The position numbers and the translations under genes were made by a program. This document shows positions 22,513 to 35,508 of a stretch of DNA of 64,000 nt, piece after piece. The DNA comes from Cotesia glomerata (Eukaryota > Arthropoda > Insecta > Hymenoptera > Braconidae): contig NW_025402108.1 of NCBI RefSeq assembly GCF_020080835.1, forward strand, positions 248,001-312,000. Direction: 5' to 3'. The notes under the pieces are model-generated. The model did no database searches, was not told the DNA's origin, and saw only the letters and a list, made by a program, of their open reading frames with translations. Within the stretch, counting starts at the first letter, position 1; each line of letters begins with the position of its first letter.

Positions 22513-25500
22513 ATGATTTTTTCGAATCAAATGATTGCAGATGCAATCCGAAAACTCTATCCTGATTGTAAAGTTAGTGAAAGAATTGAAGAATTACTTA
22601 AATCTTCTCGTTGGTTAAAAGCTTCACCATTATTTGATGCATGTAAAATAATTCTACCACCTTCCTCCAATGACCGAACGGTCAAAGCCCATATAAATAA
22701 ATTTTGGTCTCGATTGCGGAATAATAAAGAAATTATCAAACAGTTAATTTTAGACGCTAATTCAGGTAATACAAATTTTTAAATTATAATTTTTATGAAC
22801 AAAAAAATTAATCAATTTTGACTGTGAATGATAGGGCGTTTAGTATTCAATTCGCTACTTTTATGATTGATTTCTTAGATTTATTCGAAAAATTTATCGA
22901 TTTTTGAGACTAATAATAAACCAGTCCATATATTTCCACGTTTCTTGATCATTTATTTCTGAGATATAAATTTATTTTAAAATTTACGCTTTATTTTTTG
23001 AAATGCTCAAAAATTTATAATAACAAATATTTTTCTAAGAAAAAAACTACTTTATTGAAAATGTTTGCTTCTATCAACTTTTAGTAATATCTCTAAATAA
23101 AATTTGATTTTCAAAATGGATATCTCCTACAATAATATTAAAAAAAATTTCATGAAGAAATTCGATTAATATAAATTTTTTGGAGCACAATTTAATTTTG
23201 AGTAAACGTTTTGTTATATTTTTTATCTTAATTTAAAAATTTATATTTTAAATTTTCTGTTTTGATTAATTTTTATCGTTGTATTTTTTCAGCTTTATTT
23301 TATTAGAAATTCTTAAATTTTTAAAACACTTTGCCGATCAATTTTTATAACTTTATGTGATTTTTCAAAATCCAGTAATTCCATTTTAAAAATCAAATAA
23401 AAATACTTATAACTTTGCTCTTAACCGGAAAAAGAATTTTAAATATGTAGCAAGATGTTAAATCTTAAAAACAATAATCAACATTTTAACTATTTAATTA
23501 AAACTTACTCAATTATTTTTATCCGACATTGAACCACTCTCATCAATTTTTAATTAATATTATTATTTTTTTTAGAATGCACAAAAAATTGAAGAAAATA
23601 GATGTTTTGAGAGTTAAACATCTAAAAAAACAAATAATATATTTTTTTCCTGAAAGAAAATTTAACAATGATGAGATAAAAAAATTTCATAAGCTCTAAT
23701 TATTCTTAGCAAATAATTTTGAAAAATTTTATAATTTTTTTAATTTGTGGGCAGTCAGGAAGACCCAAACAAAATTATAATTTGAATTGTCAAAGTTCAA
23801 AAATAATCTGTCTAAAGCTATGATTTACTTTTAGTTAAATTTAAATTCAATAATAAATTTGGAAAGCTCTATTTCTTCGTAGCAAATAATTTTTAAGAGT
23901 CATATATTTTTATAATTTCGAGGGGAGTTAGAAGGGCCCAAAAAATATAAAAAATAGTTCATATTGTCTAATATCAAAAGTTATTTCGAGTTAGATTTCA
24001 ATGATATAAAAAATTTTAAAAGCTCTATTTCTTCATTGAAAATAATTTTTCGGATTTTCAAATTTTTATTGTATCAAGGAGAATCAGGAGGACTCAGATT
24101 TAATTTTATTCTTAATCTTTAAAGGTTAAGATATATTTCAACGATATTTAAGTTTCGAGATAAATTGGCAGTACACCAATTTCTTCAAGTAATTTTTTAA
24201 AGTACACTATTAATTTATTTTATTTTAATGTCAATTTTCAGTTAGCTCTGTAAGTACTCCTGTCCTCAGTCACCCAGCTCCTGTACAAAAAAGTCATAAA
24301 GCAAGCCCTAAACTAATTTCTGATGTCAATCATAGAGTAACTCCTGCTATAATTGGTGATCTTATTTCTCAAACTGAATCTTCAGCAATCCCTAAAAGTA
24401 CATCTGTCATAAGTCACCCAGTTCCTGTCCAAAAAAGTCATAAAGCAAGCCCTGAACAAATTCCTGATCTCAATGATGAAATAACTCCTGCTGTAACTGA
24501 TAATATCATTCCTCATGCTATTCATGAAGTAAATCTTGAAAGTCATCCCTCTGAATGCCCTGAACTTACTTCTATTAGTCCTCCGGAAGAAAATATCAAC
24601 GACAATGACAATAGTAATATACATATTATACATAAATTATATAAATAATTTTTTAATTTATGTTTTAATTACAATACAAAAGTGTTTAATTTAGAGAAGT
24701 GAATAGGTTAAAATATTCTATGCATTTTTAACTTCAGCAATCCCTAAAAGTACATCTGTCATAAGTCACCCAGTTCCTGTCCAAAAAAGTCATAAAGCAA
24801 GCCCTGAACAAATTCCTGATCTCAATGATGAAATAACTCCTGCTGTAACTGATAATATCATTACTCAAGCTATTCATGAAGTAAATCTTGAAAGTCATCC
24901 CTCTGAATGCCCTGAACTTACTTATATTAGTCCTCCGGAAGAAAATATCAACGACAATGACAATAGTAATATACATATGTTATATAAATTATTTTTTAAT
25001 TTATGCTTTAATTACAATACAAAAGTATTTAATTTAGAGAAGTGAATAGGTTAAAATATTCTATGCATTTTCAACTTCAGCAATCCCTAAAAGTACATCT
25101 GTCATAAGTCACCCAGTTCCTGTCCAAAAAAGTCATAAAGCAAGTCCTGAACAAATTCCTGATCTCAATCATGAAATAACTCCTGCTGTAACTGATAATA
25201 TCATTCTCCAAGCTGTTCATGAAGTACATCTTGAAAGTCATCCCTCTAAATGCCCGGAACTTACTTCTATTAGTCCTCCGGAAGAAAATATCAACGACAA
25301 TGACAATAGTAATATACATTTATTATATAAATAATTTTTCAATTTATGCTTTAACTACAATACAAAAATGTTTAATTTAGAGAAGTGAATAGGTTCAAAT
25401 ATTCTATGCATTTTTAACTTTCTGCTTAGAAAATTAAAAATTTTCGAAAATCGGGAAGTTATTAATTTCACCTCGTCTTTCGAAAATCGAGTTTTCATCA

Positions 25501-25583
25501 GATCTTGTCGTTTTGAGGTTCTAGGAAACTTCCTGAATGATTTTTACGGTGTTGTCTGTATGATTGTGTCTGTGTCGGTGTCG

Positions 25584-25631
<48 letters not shown>

Positions 25632-28600
25632 ATGTGATTGTGTGTGTGTGGGTGTGTGTGTGTGTGTATATGAGAATGTATGAGAATTTATATAAACCTC
25701 TCATAACTTCTGAACGACGACCGATTTGATCGCGGTTGACAGCATTCGAAAGGCCTGATGATCATCCAGACTGATTCATTGATGATCAGAGCGATTGAAA
25801 ATTTTTTTGAATTGAAAGTTTACATTTATTCCACCGTGAAAGTAACATTATCAAGTTAATAGTCTTTTCAATATCGTAATTAAATTTTTAATCATGAACA
25901 TGAAGTTCTGAACGTTTATTACAGAACGAAAATACAAAATTGGAGCGATTAGTGCATAGATGATTATTTTTAGTGTAAGGGTTCTCCCACGTGTCTGAGG
26001 GGAAGAAAGAGGAGTTCTTTTTTTTTAACGTTTATTCTTTATTTCTTTAAGTTGGTAAATACACTACTCACAAAAATTAAGGGAGTAAAAAAAATGCAAA
26101 TTTTTTTCAGATTTTTGATGGACTGTATTTCAGTAGAAAATGATCGTATTACAAAAATAAAAAATTCATTTTGAAGCTCCGAGACTCTAGTTTTCAAATC
26201 TTGAGGTTGAAATTTTTTAGGAATTACAGTTTTAACATGATTCGAAGATATACAGCGAAAAAAAAAATTTCCAAATTTTTTAGTTTTTTTTAGCTGTACG
26301 GGCTCGGAAAAATTTTTTTAGACAAAGCGACCTTAGGAAACAGATAGCGTGTTTATTCAGCTTCAATTATTTTTTTATTTAGCTTAAGGAAGTCCTTTCG
26401 CTCCAGTTGAGTCAAAACAATTGTAGTAGTCAATATACGATAAATTAAAATAAAAAACCCATAAAAATTCCTAAAGTTAAATAATAAATAGCATATGAGG
26501 CATTAATCGTTGAAATTTTGAAAATAAAAAAAAAATAAGTAAATACAAAAATTAATTTGACTCTTTCAAATTAGCTACTAGTAACCTGTTCGTGATTTGG
26601 CAACACTGTACTTCGGTTGTTTACATTTTCATTTGCACAATATAACCTTAACCACGTTTAAGTTTTTACAGTCAGTGTAAATAAATAAATTAGTTTGAAT
26701 TTATTGAATGGTCTGAAGCTTGCGCGCTACGCAACGTTACCAAATGTTTTGACGCTATTTAAATGTAGATCACTTGAAAATTTTCTGTAATTTTATAATT
26801 TTAATTTCTCTATAAATTCCACGGCAACCTATATATTTTATTGCAAAAAATGAAACCTGAATATTCCGAAAATCTTATTTTGAGTTTTTTTTTACCCCGT
26901 CTAATCGGTGGTTAATGCCATAATTCGAAAAAGTTGTTAAAGTCTGACTTTCTCGTAAGACTTGGAAAAAATACTAACATTTTTAAAAATTTTTTTTTCA
27001 AAAATTTGCACGGTAAAGACTAAATTAAACTTCACTAGTAAATAAATAAGGACTTCAACTATTAGATAAAAATTAATTTTATGCGTAATGTAATATTTTT
27101 TATTTAACATTGATGGCGAAAGGACCTCCTTAATACGATCATTTGTTGCGGAGATATTCGAGATTTGACGAAAAAGGACGTTTATGTCTTTAACCATCAA
27201 TATTTTTGCAACCAATGATCGCACAGTAAAAAAAAAGGACAATATTGGAAAATTAAAAAAATTTCTAATAATATCCGATAAGAAAATTCCAGAAAAAAAA
27301 TCTTATCGATGTACAAAACTACTTTAAAGAAAGTTGAAAAAAGTGACTTTTTTCATATTTTGGTTAATCGACTGTATCTTAACAAATATCGACGGGGAAG
27401 TTAGACATTGCAGGAATTTTTACACCTCAATGCATTCCTGAAAACTCTGTAAATTTTCAGATCAGTTCATTAAGTAGTTTTTCTGCTCCGAGTATTCGCA
27501 ATTTTGAAAAAATTAAAGGAATAAGAATTTATCCATTATCGTGCTGCAATTTAGAGAAAAATGAAAAATTGATTTTTTTTTCGTTTTATTCTCAATTTGC
27601 CTCGGCTCATCAGTAAATTTGAATGAAAAAAACGTCAAACAAAAAAATTAGAAAATTAAGATAACAAATTTATTTTAAAAAAAGAAAAAAAAACATTTTT
27701 TTACAATAAAAAATTTTTTTTTAATTTTCGAATTTTTTTGTTTGTTATTTTTTTTATTCAAATTTACAGATGAGCCGAGACAAATTGAGAATGAAACGAA
27801 AAAAAAATCAATTTTTCATTTTTCTCTAGATTGCAGCACGATAATGGATAAAATCTTATTCCTTTAATTTTTTCAAAATTTTGAATACTCAGGGCAGAAA
27901 AACTACTCAATGGATCGATCTGAAAATTTACAGAGTTTTCAGAAATACATTGAGATGTAAAAATTTCTGCAATGTCTAGCTTCCCCGTCGACATTTGTTA
28001 AGATACAGTCAATTAACCAAAATAAGAAAAAAAGTCACTTTTTTAAAAGCGGTATCGTACATCGATAAGATTTTTTTGTTCTGAAATTTTCTTACACGAT
28101 TTCATTGAGAATTTTTTCCAGTTTCTAAAACTGTCCTTTACTTTGCTGTGCGATCATTGGTTGCAAAGATATTGATGGTTAAAGACATAAACGTCCTTTT
28201 TCATCAAATCTCGGATATCTCCGCAACAAATGGTCGTATCATGCCAAGTAAAAAATCAAATCGAAGCTGAATGAACTTGCTATCTGTTCTATAAGGTCAC
28301 TTTGTCTACAAAAATTTTTCCGAGCCGGTACAGCTAAAAAAACTCAAAAATTTGGAAATTTTCTTTTTCGCTGTATATCTTCAAATCATGTTAAAACTGT
28401 AATTCCTAAAAAATTTTAACCTCAAGATTTGAAAACTAGAGTCTCGGAGCTTCGAAATGAATTTGTTATTTTTGTGATACGATCATTTTCTGCTGAAATA
28501 CAGCCCGTCAAAAATCTAATAAAAATTTGCCTTTTTTTTATTTCCTCAATTTTTGTGAGTAGTGTAAAATTCAGTTTAAAAACCTGAAAAAATTTTTAAC

Positions 28601-28754
28601 TTCCCGCTAAGAAAATCGAAGATTTTCAAAAATCGGGAAGTTATTGTTTTCACCCCGTTTTGCAAAAATCGAGTTTTCATCAGATCTCGACGTTTTAAGG
28701 TCATAGGAAGCTTCCCTGACTACCCCCGCGATGATGTCACTATGTCTGTATGTA

Positions 28755-28797
<43 letters not shown>

Positions 28798-31700
28798 GTA
28801 TGTGAATAGCTTATAACTTTTGAACGACTAAACCGATCGGAACCTACCAAACGGCGTTCTAAAGAGTTCCCGTGAACTTAGATTCCCTATGAATTTGAAC
28901 CGATTCGGACCGATAGATTTCGAGAAATCTCAAAAAAACTGTGAAAAAACTGTGAAAAAAATTTTTTTTGAAGTGGTTTTTTTTTAATAACTTTTAAACG
29001 GCTATATCGATCATTTCCAAAAACTAATCCGCCCTTGAGCTCGAAAAACCACGTCGATTGCCGCAAATCGGGTCGAAATCGGTTCATTCGTTCGAGAGAT
29101 ATCGTGAACGAAAGAAAACTGAAAAACGTGTTTTTTTCCCGTAACTTCGACATTTCTTTTCAGATCGTTTTTTATGAAATAGAATAATTTTTAGAGCTCA
29201 AAAAACCGCGTCGATCGCTGCCAAAAACGTAAAAATCGGTTGATTAGTTCGAGAGATATCTTCGACAAAATATTTGGGAACCATTGTTTTTTTAATTTAA
29301 TTCCGACATTTTTTGGAATAGCTTTTAAACGGCTATATCGATCAACTCTAAAAACTAATCCGCCCTTAAGCTTGAGAAACCACGTCGATTGCCGCTGATC
29401 GGGCCAACATCGGTTCATTCGTTCCAGAGATATCGTGAACGAAAGAAAACTGAAAAAAGTGTTTTTTCCCATAACTTCGACATTTCAAAACATCATAAGT
29501 GCAATTTTGAGCGCCTAGGTATGCAATTAGCGGGAAGTTGCAGGGATGGCCTTTAGGGTGAACCGTTCTTCTAATTTTTTTTATTTTTGTTTAATAATAT
29601 ATTAAACATTTTGAACTTTGGATTTATCTTCAATGATTTAAGTTTGATAATCACATATTCGCAGGAGAAAATCTTCAATTCTAATAGATTTTTCTATTAT
29701 TATAGTAAATTTTTTGCTGTGTACTATTAATTTATTTATATTTTGTTATTAATTTGCAGTATCGCCTAAAATTACTCCTATGGTAAGTCACATAGCTGCT
29801 GTGCAAATAACTTCCGTACCAAGTCCTGAATTATCTACTGTTTTAAGTCCTGATCCCGTCCCTCACGTTGTTCCTGAAGTCAATTTTGGAAAACACACTT
29901 CACAAATTTCTAAAATTAATTTTTTAACTTCTGATGAAGAAAATATTAACCCCGACGACAATAGTTATATAGATGATACAATAAATGTTGAATTAGATGA
30001 ACTTATAAATATCGAGGAATTAGATATTCAATTAGACGACGGTACTATCATTCCAAATTGTCCAATTCTTACAGACATTAGCCATAATAATACTGTGCAT
30101 GATTCCGATTCCATTAATATTTCTGACGATTTACCGAAAAAGAATTCAAATTTAAATAAAAGTTGCAACGAAAGTAATATTAAAATAGGAGTCAATTCCC
30201 AGACAAATACTGTCAACCCTGAGACAATGATCATTCCTGCCTCATTTTGGGAAAAATATTGGACCGGAAAAATTCGGTTGCTGAAGGGTTGGACCAATGC
30301 TTTTAATGAAATTTTAAGCAAACATGAAAAGCTGAAACTTTGTGTTTTTACTTTTGAGGATCACAAGTGCTATACTAAAAAAAAACTAAACAACAAATTT
30401 TTCACTGCAAAAGCTGTCTGCAAAAATCGCTTATGTACAGAAATAAATTTTGTAAGCTATACTCCGATTGCTGCTCCTTTCGTTGACATTACCGTGCATG
30501 CTGTACCGAAAGGATGTTTAGAGCACGATCCGAAAGACATCCATCGTCGTAATTGTAGTGGAATGGAGCGTAATAAAGTTGCAGAGGCATTATCCAAAAA
30601 TTTTAGTGGAGTAGTAAAGTATAGAATGTTAAACGAAGCTGATAAAGAGTGTTTGGAAGCCGGCAATCGTAACAATGTATACAGTAATACTATTTTACAT
30701 AAAATTTCAAGCGAAAATCGAGCTAAAAACGACTTGGACAAAGGTTTGATGGAATATATTAACAAATTAGATGAAAAATTTAAAGTAATGCGCCCCCACC
30801 CTAAATATCCTGGTTACATTCAAAATATAAGCATGAAACCTTTTTTCTTAATTTTATATTCAGTCAGGCAAATTGAGCTTTTAATTTCCCAAAAAGATTC
30901 GGTTTTTCTACACTTCGACGCCACCGGTGGTATGTTTGCTCCCATAAAAAATGTAAATAAAAGAATTTTATATTATGTCCTCTCATTACCCGGTAAATAT
31001 AAAGAATATGGGCCTTGCCCGGTAGCAGAATTTATATCTTCTCAACACGACACTCATTATCAGACGATTTTCTTTTCGACTATTATGGATACGTGGCAAA
31101 GATTCACAAAAAAAAAATTAATCGTTAACAAAGTGGAAACAGATTTTTGTTTAGCTAGTATCCAAGCTATTATAATGGGTTTTAACCATTTTGATCTGAA
31201 AAGATACCTGCGAATTACTTTCGATATGACAAATAATAAGATCGACGAGAATGAAATAACTTTCACAGTAGTTCATATTTGCTCAACGCATTTATTGAAT
31301 ACTGTGAAAAGAAAATTAAAAGAATGTGATATGAACAAACTAACCAAAAAACTAGCGTTGCACTGGATATCGCAGCTCCTACATTGTACGACAATAGAAG
31401 AAGCAAAGACTATTTTTACTGATGGTTGCATGGTTTTTGGAAATGAATGGGCTGATAAAAATTTGGACAGCTATGTAGAGAAAATTTTGCCAAAATATTC
31501 ACCATCAAAAACGGAAAATTGTGCTGATGTTGTAAATTACGATGATAGTACTGATGAAGAGGAAGAAGACAAGTCAAATAGTGCAGAGAAAGCGGAGAAA
31601 GAAGAGGAAACAAGAGATGAAAATTGTGAAGACGAGTCAAACCCAAAATTACGACATGGTTCACCCTTCTTTGTTTTGTTTCATTCCATTTGGACATCCA

Positions 31701-33214
31701 TAAATAAAACAAATGTAATGACTGATGGTCCTGTGAAAAATCCTCACTTTTCAAAAGAGTTTTTTAATGATTATATAATTGAACATTTAATACCTTTTTA
31801 TCCACTTTGGTCCGGACTTATTCTAAATTTAATTAACCACAAACAATTAAACTTTATTAGAGACAATAACGCGACTGCTGAGACACTATTTAATGACGTG
31901 AAAAATAATATTTTAGAGAAAGAAAAACAAGTTTTAGTACCGCGATTTATTGAAATAATGGGGGAAGTGATTGAAGGTAAAATAACAGAGAGAAAATATA
32001 CGTTACTGACTGAAAGGCAAAGACAGAATAAAAACAAAAAGAGAAAACTAACTGCGGATGATACTGATGATTACGAAGATGACTGGATTTTTGCAAGTGA
32101 AGGGTGGGACCGAAAAAAAGGGGGAACATACTTTACGCAAAAAAGATTTAAAAGACTGAAATGCAACGCCGACAACAGTAAAAATAAATTAAAGACAGAA
32201 ATTGTTGAAGAAGAGTTGAAAAACGATAAAATTTCAAATGAAATGAATCACGTAGATAATAAAGAACAAAATATTGTGAATGAACCTGAACGTGATGAAG
32301 AATTGAATGACAAAATATCTTATACAGATTACAAACAGACGGAGACTTTCAAAGAACTTTTTTCAGACAATTTGGAATACCCCAAAGATTTTCCTGACAA
32401 CAATAAAGTCATGTATGGGATAAATTTGACAAAACAAAATTTTGACACGCTCAAACTGAATGAAAGACTTGACGACAATATAATTAACGCGACGTTTAAA
32501 TTATTTGAAGATATGGCAAGACTGAACGGATTTAGGATATTAATTTTGGAGACATTTTTTTCAAGTGAATTTATTAACCATGGTAAACTCAGAAACGGAT
32601 TTCAGAACTGGGCAGACAGTGTAAAAATGGGATCTTTTGGAGTGTGGATTTCACCAATTTATTATGACAACCACTGGACGCTACTAATAACTGTACGAGA
32701 CCACAAAATACTTTTATACATTGACTCCTTATGGAAAACGAGACAGATACCAAAAAATTTGATAGAGGGTTACTGTACGTTAATTGAAAAATACTGGGGG
32801 AAGGAAACTGAAAATATTGAGAAAGAGTGGGAAATTGTACGACCTGACGATATTCCTTTACAGACGATTACTCCAGCAAAAACTTGGGACAATTGTGGGG
32901 TCCACATCCTTACATGGGGACACTGCATTGTCACAAGTTCATGCTGTCCATTTACGGAAAAAAACATGACGAACGCAAGAAAAGGCATTGCAAAATTACT
33001 ATGGAAAAATAAAAGATTGGAGAGAGAAAAAACTTCGACAGTAAAGTACAGACAAGTATTTTTCGAAAATCGTGAGGGTAAGGAAGAAAATTTCGTAACA
33101 ACAACACCAATTTTATCGACGAAACCCCCCTTATCTTTCAGAAACACATTTGAATATTGTGCATCCTTAAAATATTTAGTTGAAAAACAATCTTATGCAA
33201 CCAGAAAAAGTTAA
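22513..33214 (+). CDS. putative DDE-type transposase fused to a Ulp1-like cysteine protease, five exons, 1,511 aa
   Basis: Exons 22513-22765, 24242-24613, 24738-24965, 25081-25308 and 29760-33214 all join in phase 1 at GT..AG sites with no stop. Residues 1-84 may bind DNA (MIFSNQMIADAIRKLYPDC). Residues 85-360 are Ser/Pro/acidic repeats. The core has FLHFDATGG (Asp747), VETDFCLASIQ (Asp822) and HICSTH (866-871), an order resembling MULE-like DDE transposases; the final Glu is not placed. An acidic run lies near 956-990. The C-terminus has NHWTLLI (His1332), YIDS (Asp1349), an upstream Gln and WDNCGVH (Cys1406), matching C48 Ulp1/SENP peptidases that cut SUMO-like tags or act in protein maturation. 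It is the only gene of the giant element and presumably drives its transposition, with the protease role unknown. ATG 22513 was chosen as the first Met of exon 1. The frame looks intact, so the copy may be recent. Confidence 0.75.
22766..24241 (+). other. first intron of the transposase gene, with weak direct repeats
   Basis: AT-rich, GTAATA..TTTCAG. From about 23740 three diverged copies of a roughly 165-185 base unit end in a GGAAGACCCA/GAAGGGCCCA/GGAGGACTCA-type word (23758, 23929, 24088). No open frame of note. Confidence 0.5.
24565..25420 (+). repeat. tandem exon-bearing duplication (343-bp unit) in the transposase gene
   Basis: The unit from CTTCAGCAATCCC through the exon end AATGACAATA, its donor GTAATATAC and about 115 bases of intron (to AATATTCTATGCATTTTYAAC) occurs three times, with starts near 24389, 24733 and 25076. 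The first copy of the acceptor is inside exon 2, where the same CTTCAG is coding. The 228-base exons 3 and 4 are therefore duplicates of the 3' part of exon 2. Being 76 codons and phase 1-1, they add residues without shifting frame. Copies differ at only a few positions. Confidence 0.85.
25416..25800. mobile_element. AACTTCCCGC element, 5' fragment (in intron 4)
   Basis: It begins ACTTTCTGCTTAGAAAATT and proceeds through CGGGAAGTTATT, GAGTTTTCATCAGATCTTG and a (GT)n run (25584-25668). It is diverged from the other copies and lacks the right end. Confidence 0.65.
26062..28564. mobile_element. Tc1/mariner-like foldback element with very long inverted arms
   Basis: It starts CACTACTCACAAAAATT and ends with the inverse, TTTTTGTGAGTAGTG, flanked by TA at 26060-26061 and 28565-28566. 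The two arms, each about 0.85-0.9 kb, pair along their whole length, meeting near 27,690. For example GACGGGGAAGTTAGACATTG at 27391 pairs with its inverse near 27990. The left arm is interrupted by a TTAA-flanked element (26388-27129). There is no transposase gene, and frames such as 26937-27242 and 27764-27994 are arm shadows. It sits in intron 4 of the transposase gene. Confidence 0.8.
26388..27129. mobile_element. 742-bp TTAA-flanked MITE
   Basis: TTAA (26384-26387), then GGAAGTCCTTTCGC; at the other end the inverse GCGAAAGGACCTCC, then TTAA (27130-27133). The intact right arm of the surrounding foldback element shows the uninterrupted sequence, confirming insertion. The TTAA target suggests piggyBac- or Kolobok-type mobilisation. 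No coding region. Confidence 0.75.
28598..29567. mobile_element. AACTTCCCGC repeat element, copy 3
   Basis: Complete: AACTTCCCGCTAAG at the left, GCGGGAAGTTGCAGGGATGG at the right, with (GT)n at 28760-28793. Its left end lies 32 bases after the foldback element. Internally the paragraph with CGAGAGATATCGTGAACG is repeated (29092 and 29427, with a related one near 29250), a short internal duplication. Confidence 0.75.
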
Positions 33215-33290
33215 AGTACTAACGATATAGTAAGTGAATGCATTAGAAAAAAAATTGTAAAATGAGTACAAAATGAAACGAAATATTATA

Positions 33291-33482
33291 ACACAGGAAA
33301 AATTTTGTCTCATTGCGTCAAAAAATATTGTGTTAAAAATTTTTATGTTGAATATTTAACACTTTTTTGTTTTGATTTAACACAATAAACGTTAAATCAA
33401 CATAAAAAAGTGTTAATTACTTAACACAAAAATTATTAACTCTTAGTTTTTTGACGCAATGACACAAAATTTTTAACTGTGT
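33291..33482. mobile_element. 192-bp MITE with TTAACAC/GTGTTAA words (E6)
   Basis: Inverted ends ACACAG(G/T)(A/T)AAAATTTTGT..CATTGCGTCAAAAAA run about 36 bases. Between them TTAACAC and its inverse GTGTTAA recur at least six times. It lies just 3' of the transposase gene stop. Confidence 0.7.
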
Positions 33483-34719
33483 ACATTAAATAATTAATTT
33501 AAATTTGAGTAGCACGAAAACGAATTTGTAAATGAATAAAAGTAATAAAAAATAATATTTGTTATGTAATCTACATGCTAAGAAAAAGATATGAAATAAA
33601 TAACTAAAATACCTATTGAAATTATTGTAAAATTGAATAAATATGATCATTGTATAATTAAGTAAACAAAGAAAAAAAAACTAAGGTAGGTTATAAAATT
33701 AAGCCATGGTACAAGAAAATTCAGAGGACTTAATTGTTGTCTTTACGATGTGCAAAAAAAATTTATTTTTTAAGTCTTTGGTACTCGGATTTTACTCAAA
33801 CTCAAAAGTTAATGAAAACTTTCGCTATTGAAGAGAGTAGCTGTAAAATATTATCTTAATATGAAATTTTCAAATAAGAAGAAATATTTTTGACATGATA
33901 GATTGAGAATAACTTTTTCATATCTCTTCAGAAATCCGGGAAGTTTCAGACAACGTGTTATTTTTTTTTATTACTAGAAATCTTAGAAAAAGTGTAAGAA
34001 AATGAAAGCCCGAAAATTTACGCCCAGAATTTATCATGGCAATATTCCCAAATGACAGATTTTTGACATGTTATTCTAGTGACTGAAAATGTTGACAGGT
34101 AAGATAATATCCGTAATTACCATTAAAGAACCCGAAAAGTTAACGAAAGAAATAAAAGTCTTGAAAATAGACGCCCGGATATTCTACCGCCAATTTTATC
34201 CAGGCCTGATCTTTTTGATTCTCTCCTGGAGACTGCCACCGTTGACAATTAAAATTAGACATCTAATTAACCAAATAGAACCCCAAATATTCACGCCCGA
34301 TGAAAAAAAGTCCCAAAAATAAACGCCTGGACATTACATAGCCACTGTATTCAAGGCCCTTCTTTTTAATTTTTCCTGGAGACTGCAACTATTGACGATC
34401 AAAATAATATTTTTCATCCAGGCAAAAAAAGCCCAATACTTGACCTAAACATAAAACAATCCTAAACAATCCTAAACACCCGGACTTTCCATGGCCAATA
34501 ATTTCAAGGCAAGATTGGTTTAATTGTTCCCTAGAGACTCCAATCGTTGACAGTTACATTTATGCATTTTATTATCCGCAAAGACCCCTAAATAGTGACA
34601 CCAGATAAAAAAAAGTCCCAAAAATTAACACCCGGCTTTCCTATAGCCAATTTTTTCATGGCCAGATTATTTGAATTTTTTTTTGGAGCCTATCACCGTT
34701 GAAAATCAAAATTATTTTT

Positions 34720-35505
34720 CTTGCTCTCCTAGCCGAAAGTACGCTCATCCTGGACGCACTTAACTCCAGGAACAGCAACTTTTATGGTCGGCTCAACCGG
34801 CTCTCTACGCATGCGCGCTACGCATATTTTCTGGCCGGCAGCACAGAGCCTTGCTTTCTTTCGTACTTTCGTGGTGCGACCGGCCTATACAGCGAGTTTC
34901 GACTGTATATAAGTCACAACATCGTCTGTATGTAACATGTCAACACATAAACTAACCAAAAAGTGTCAAATAAATAAAAATAATTTCTTACTAGATTATT
35001 GTTAATAAACTATTTAATAATAATACTGCATAAATAATTTATATAAAAATTTTAGAAAATAAAATATAAAAGTTTTGTAGATTTTATTTGCTTTCTTTTA
35101 TATTTTGACAGCTAGTAAAGCGATTTGTTTATAAAACAATCCATGTACTCTACAAGCTTCTAATAATTAAATTTCAATCTTTCTTAGCCGTCTAATTAAA
35201 AACTAATTTTTAATTAACTTAAAAAAATGAATTCTGTTATTAAATCAAGTTTAAATATTTGTGACAAGTTCTGTGCATGTTATTCCTCTTAATCAGAGCG
35301 TTTGTTAGTAAACTTTAAAATAACTTATTTTTTCTTTTATTTATTCATTTTTACTTTTTTATTATGCCCGCCCCGACCAGTAAAACCTCGGCTTCGCCTC
35401 GGCTTTACAAAAGTCGGGCGGCGCCCCCCTCACCCCCGGCAAAACCTCGGCTTCGCCTCGGTTTTGCGAAACCCCGGGGTTGCGTACTTTCGGCTGGAGA
35501 GCAAG
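34720..35505. mobile_element. 786-bp TIR element with CTTGCTCTCC ends (E11)
   Basis: CTTGCTCTCCTAGCCGAAAG at the left and its inverse CTTTCGGCTGGAGAGCAAG at the right, with about 25 bp of inverted repeat including GTACGC. GC-rich palindromic words CCTCGGCTTCGCCTCGG occur near the right end (35386-35465). It lies in the right satellite array. Open frames in it are not recognised as genes. Confidence 0.75.
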
Positions 35506-35508
35506 AAA

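Noticed and set aside
24382..25319. Three minus-strand frames of about 80 residues
   Set aside because: They are antisense shadows of the duplicated plus-strand exons, which splice into the transposase gene in frame.
30028..33147. Minus-strand frames of 60-125 residues within the long exon
   Set aside because: Shadows of the 1,511-residue transposase/protease reading frame.
34699..34935. Plus-strand frame of 78 residues in E11
   Set aside because: It spans the terminal inverted repeat and shows no domain or splice context.
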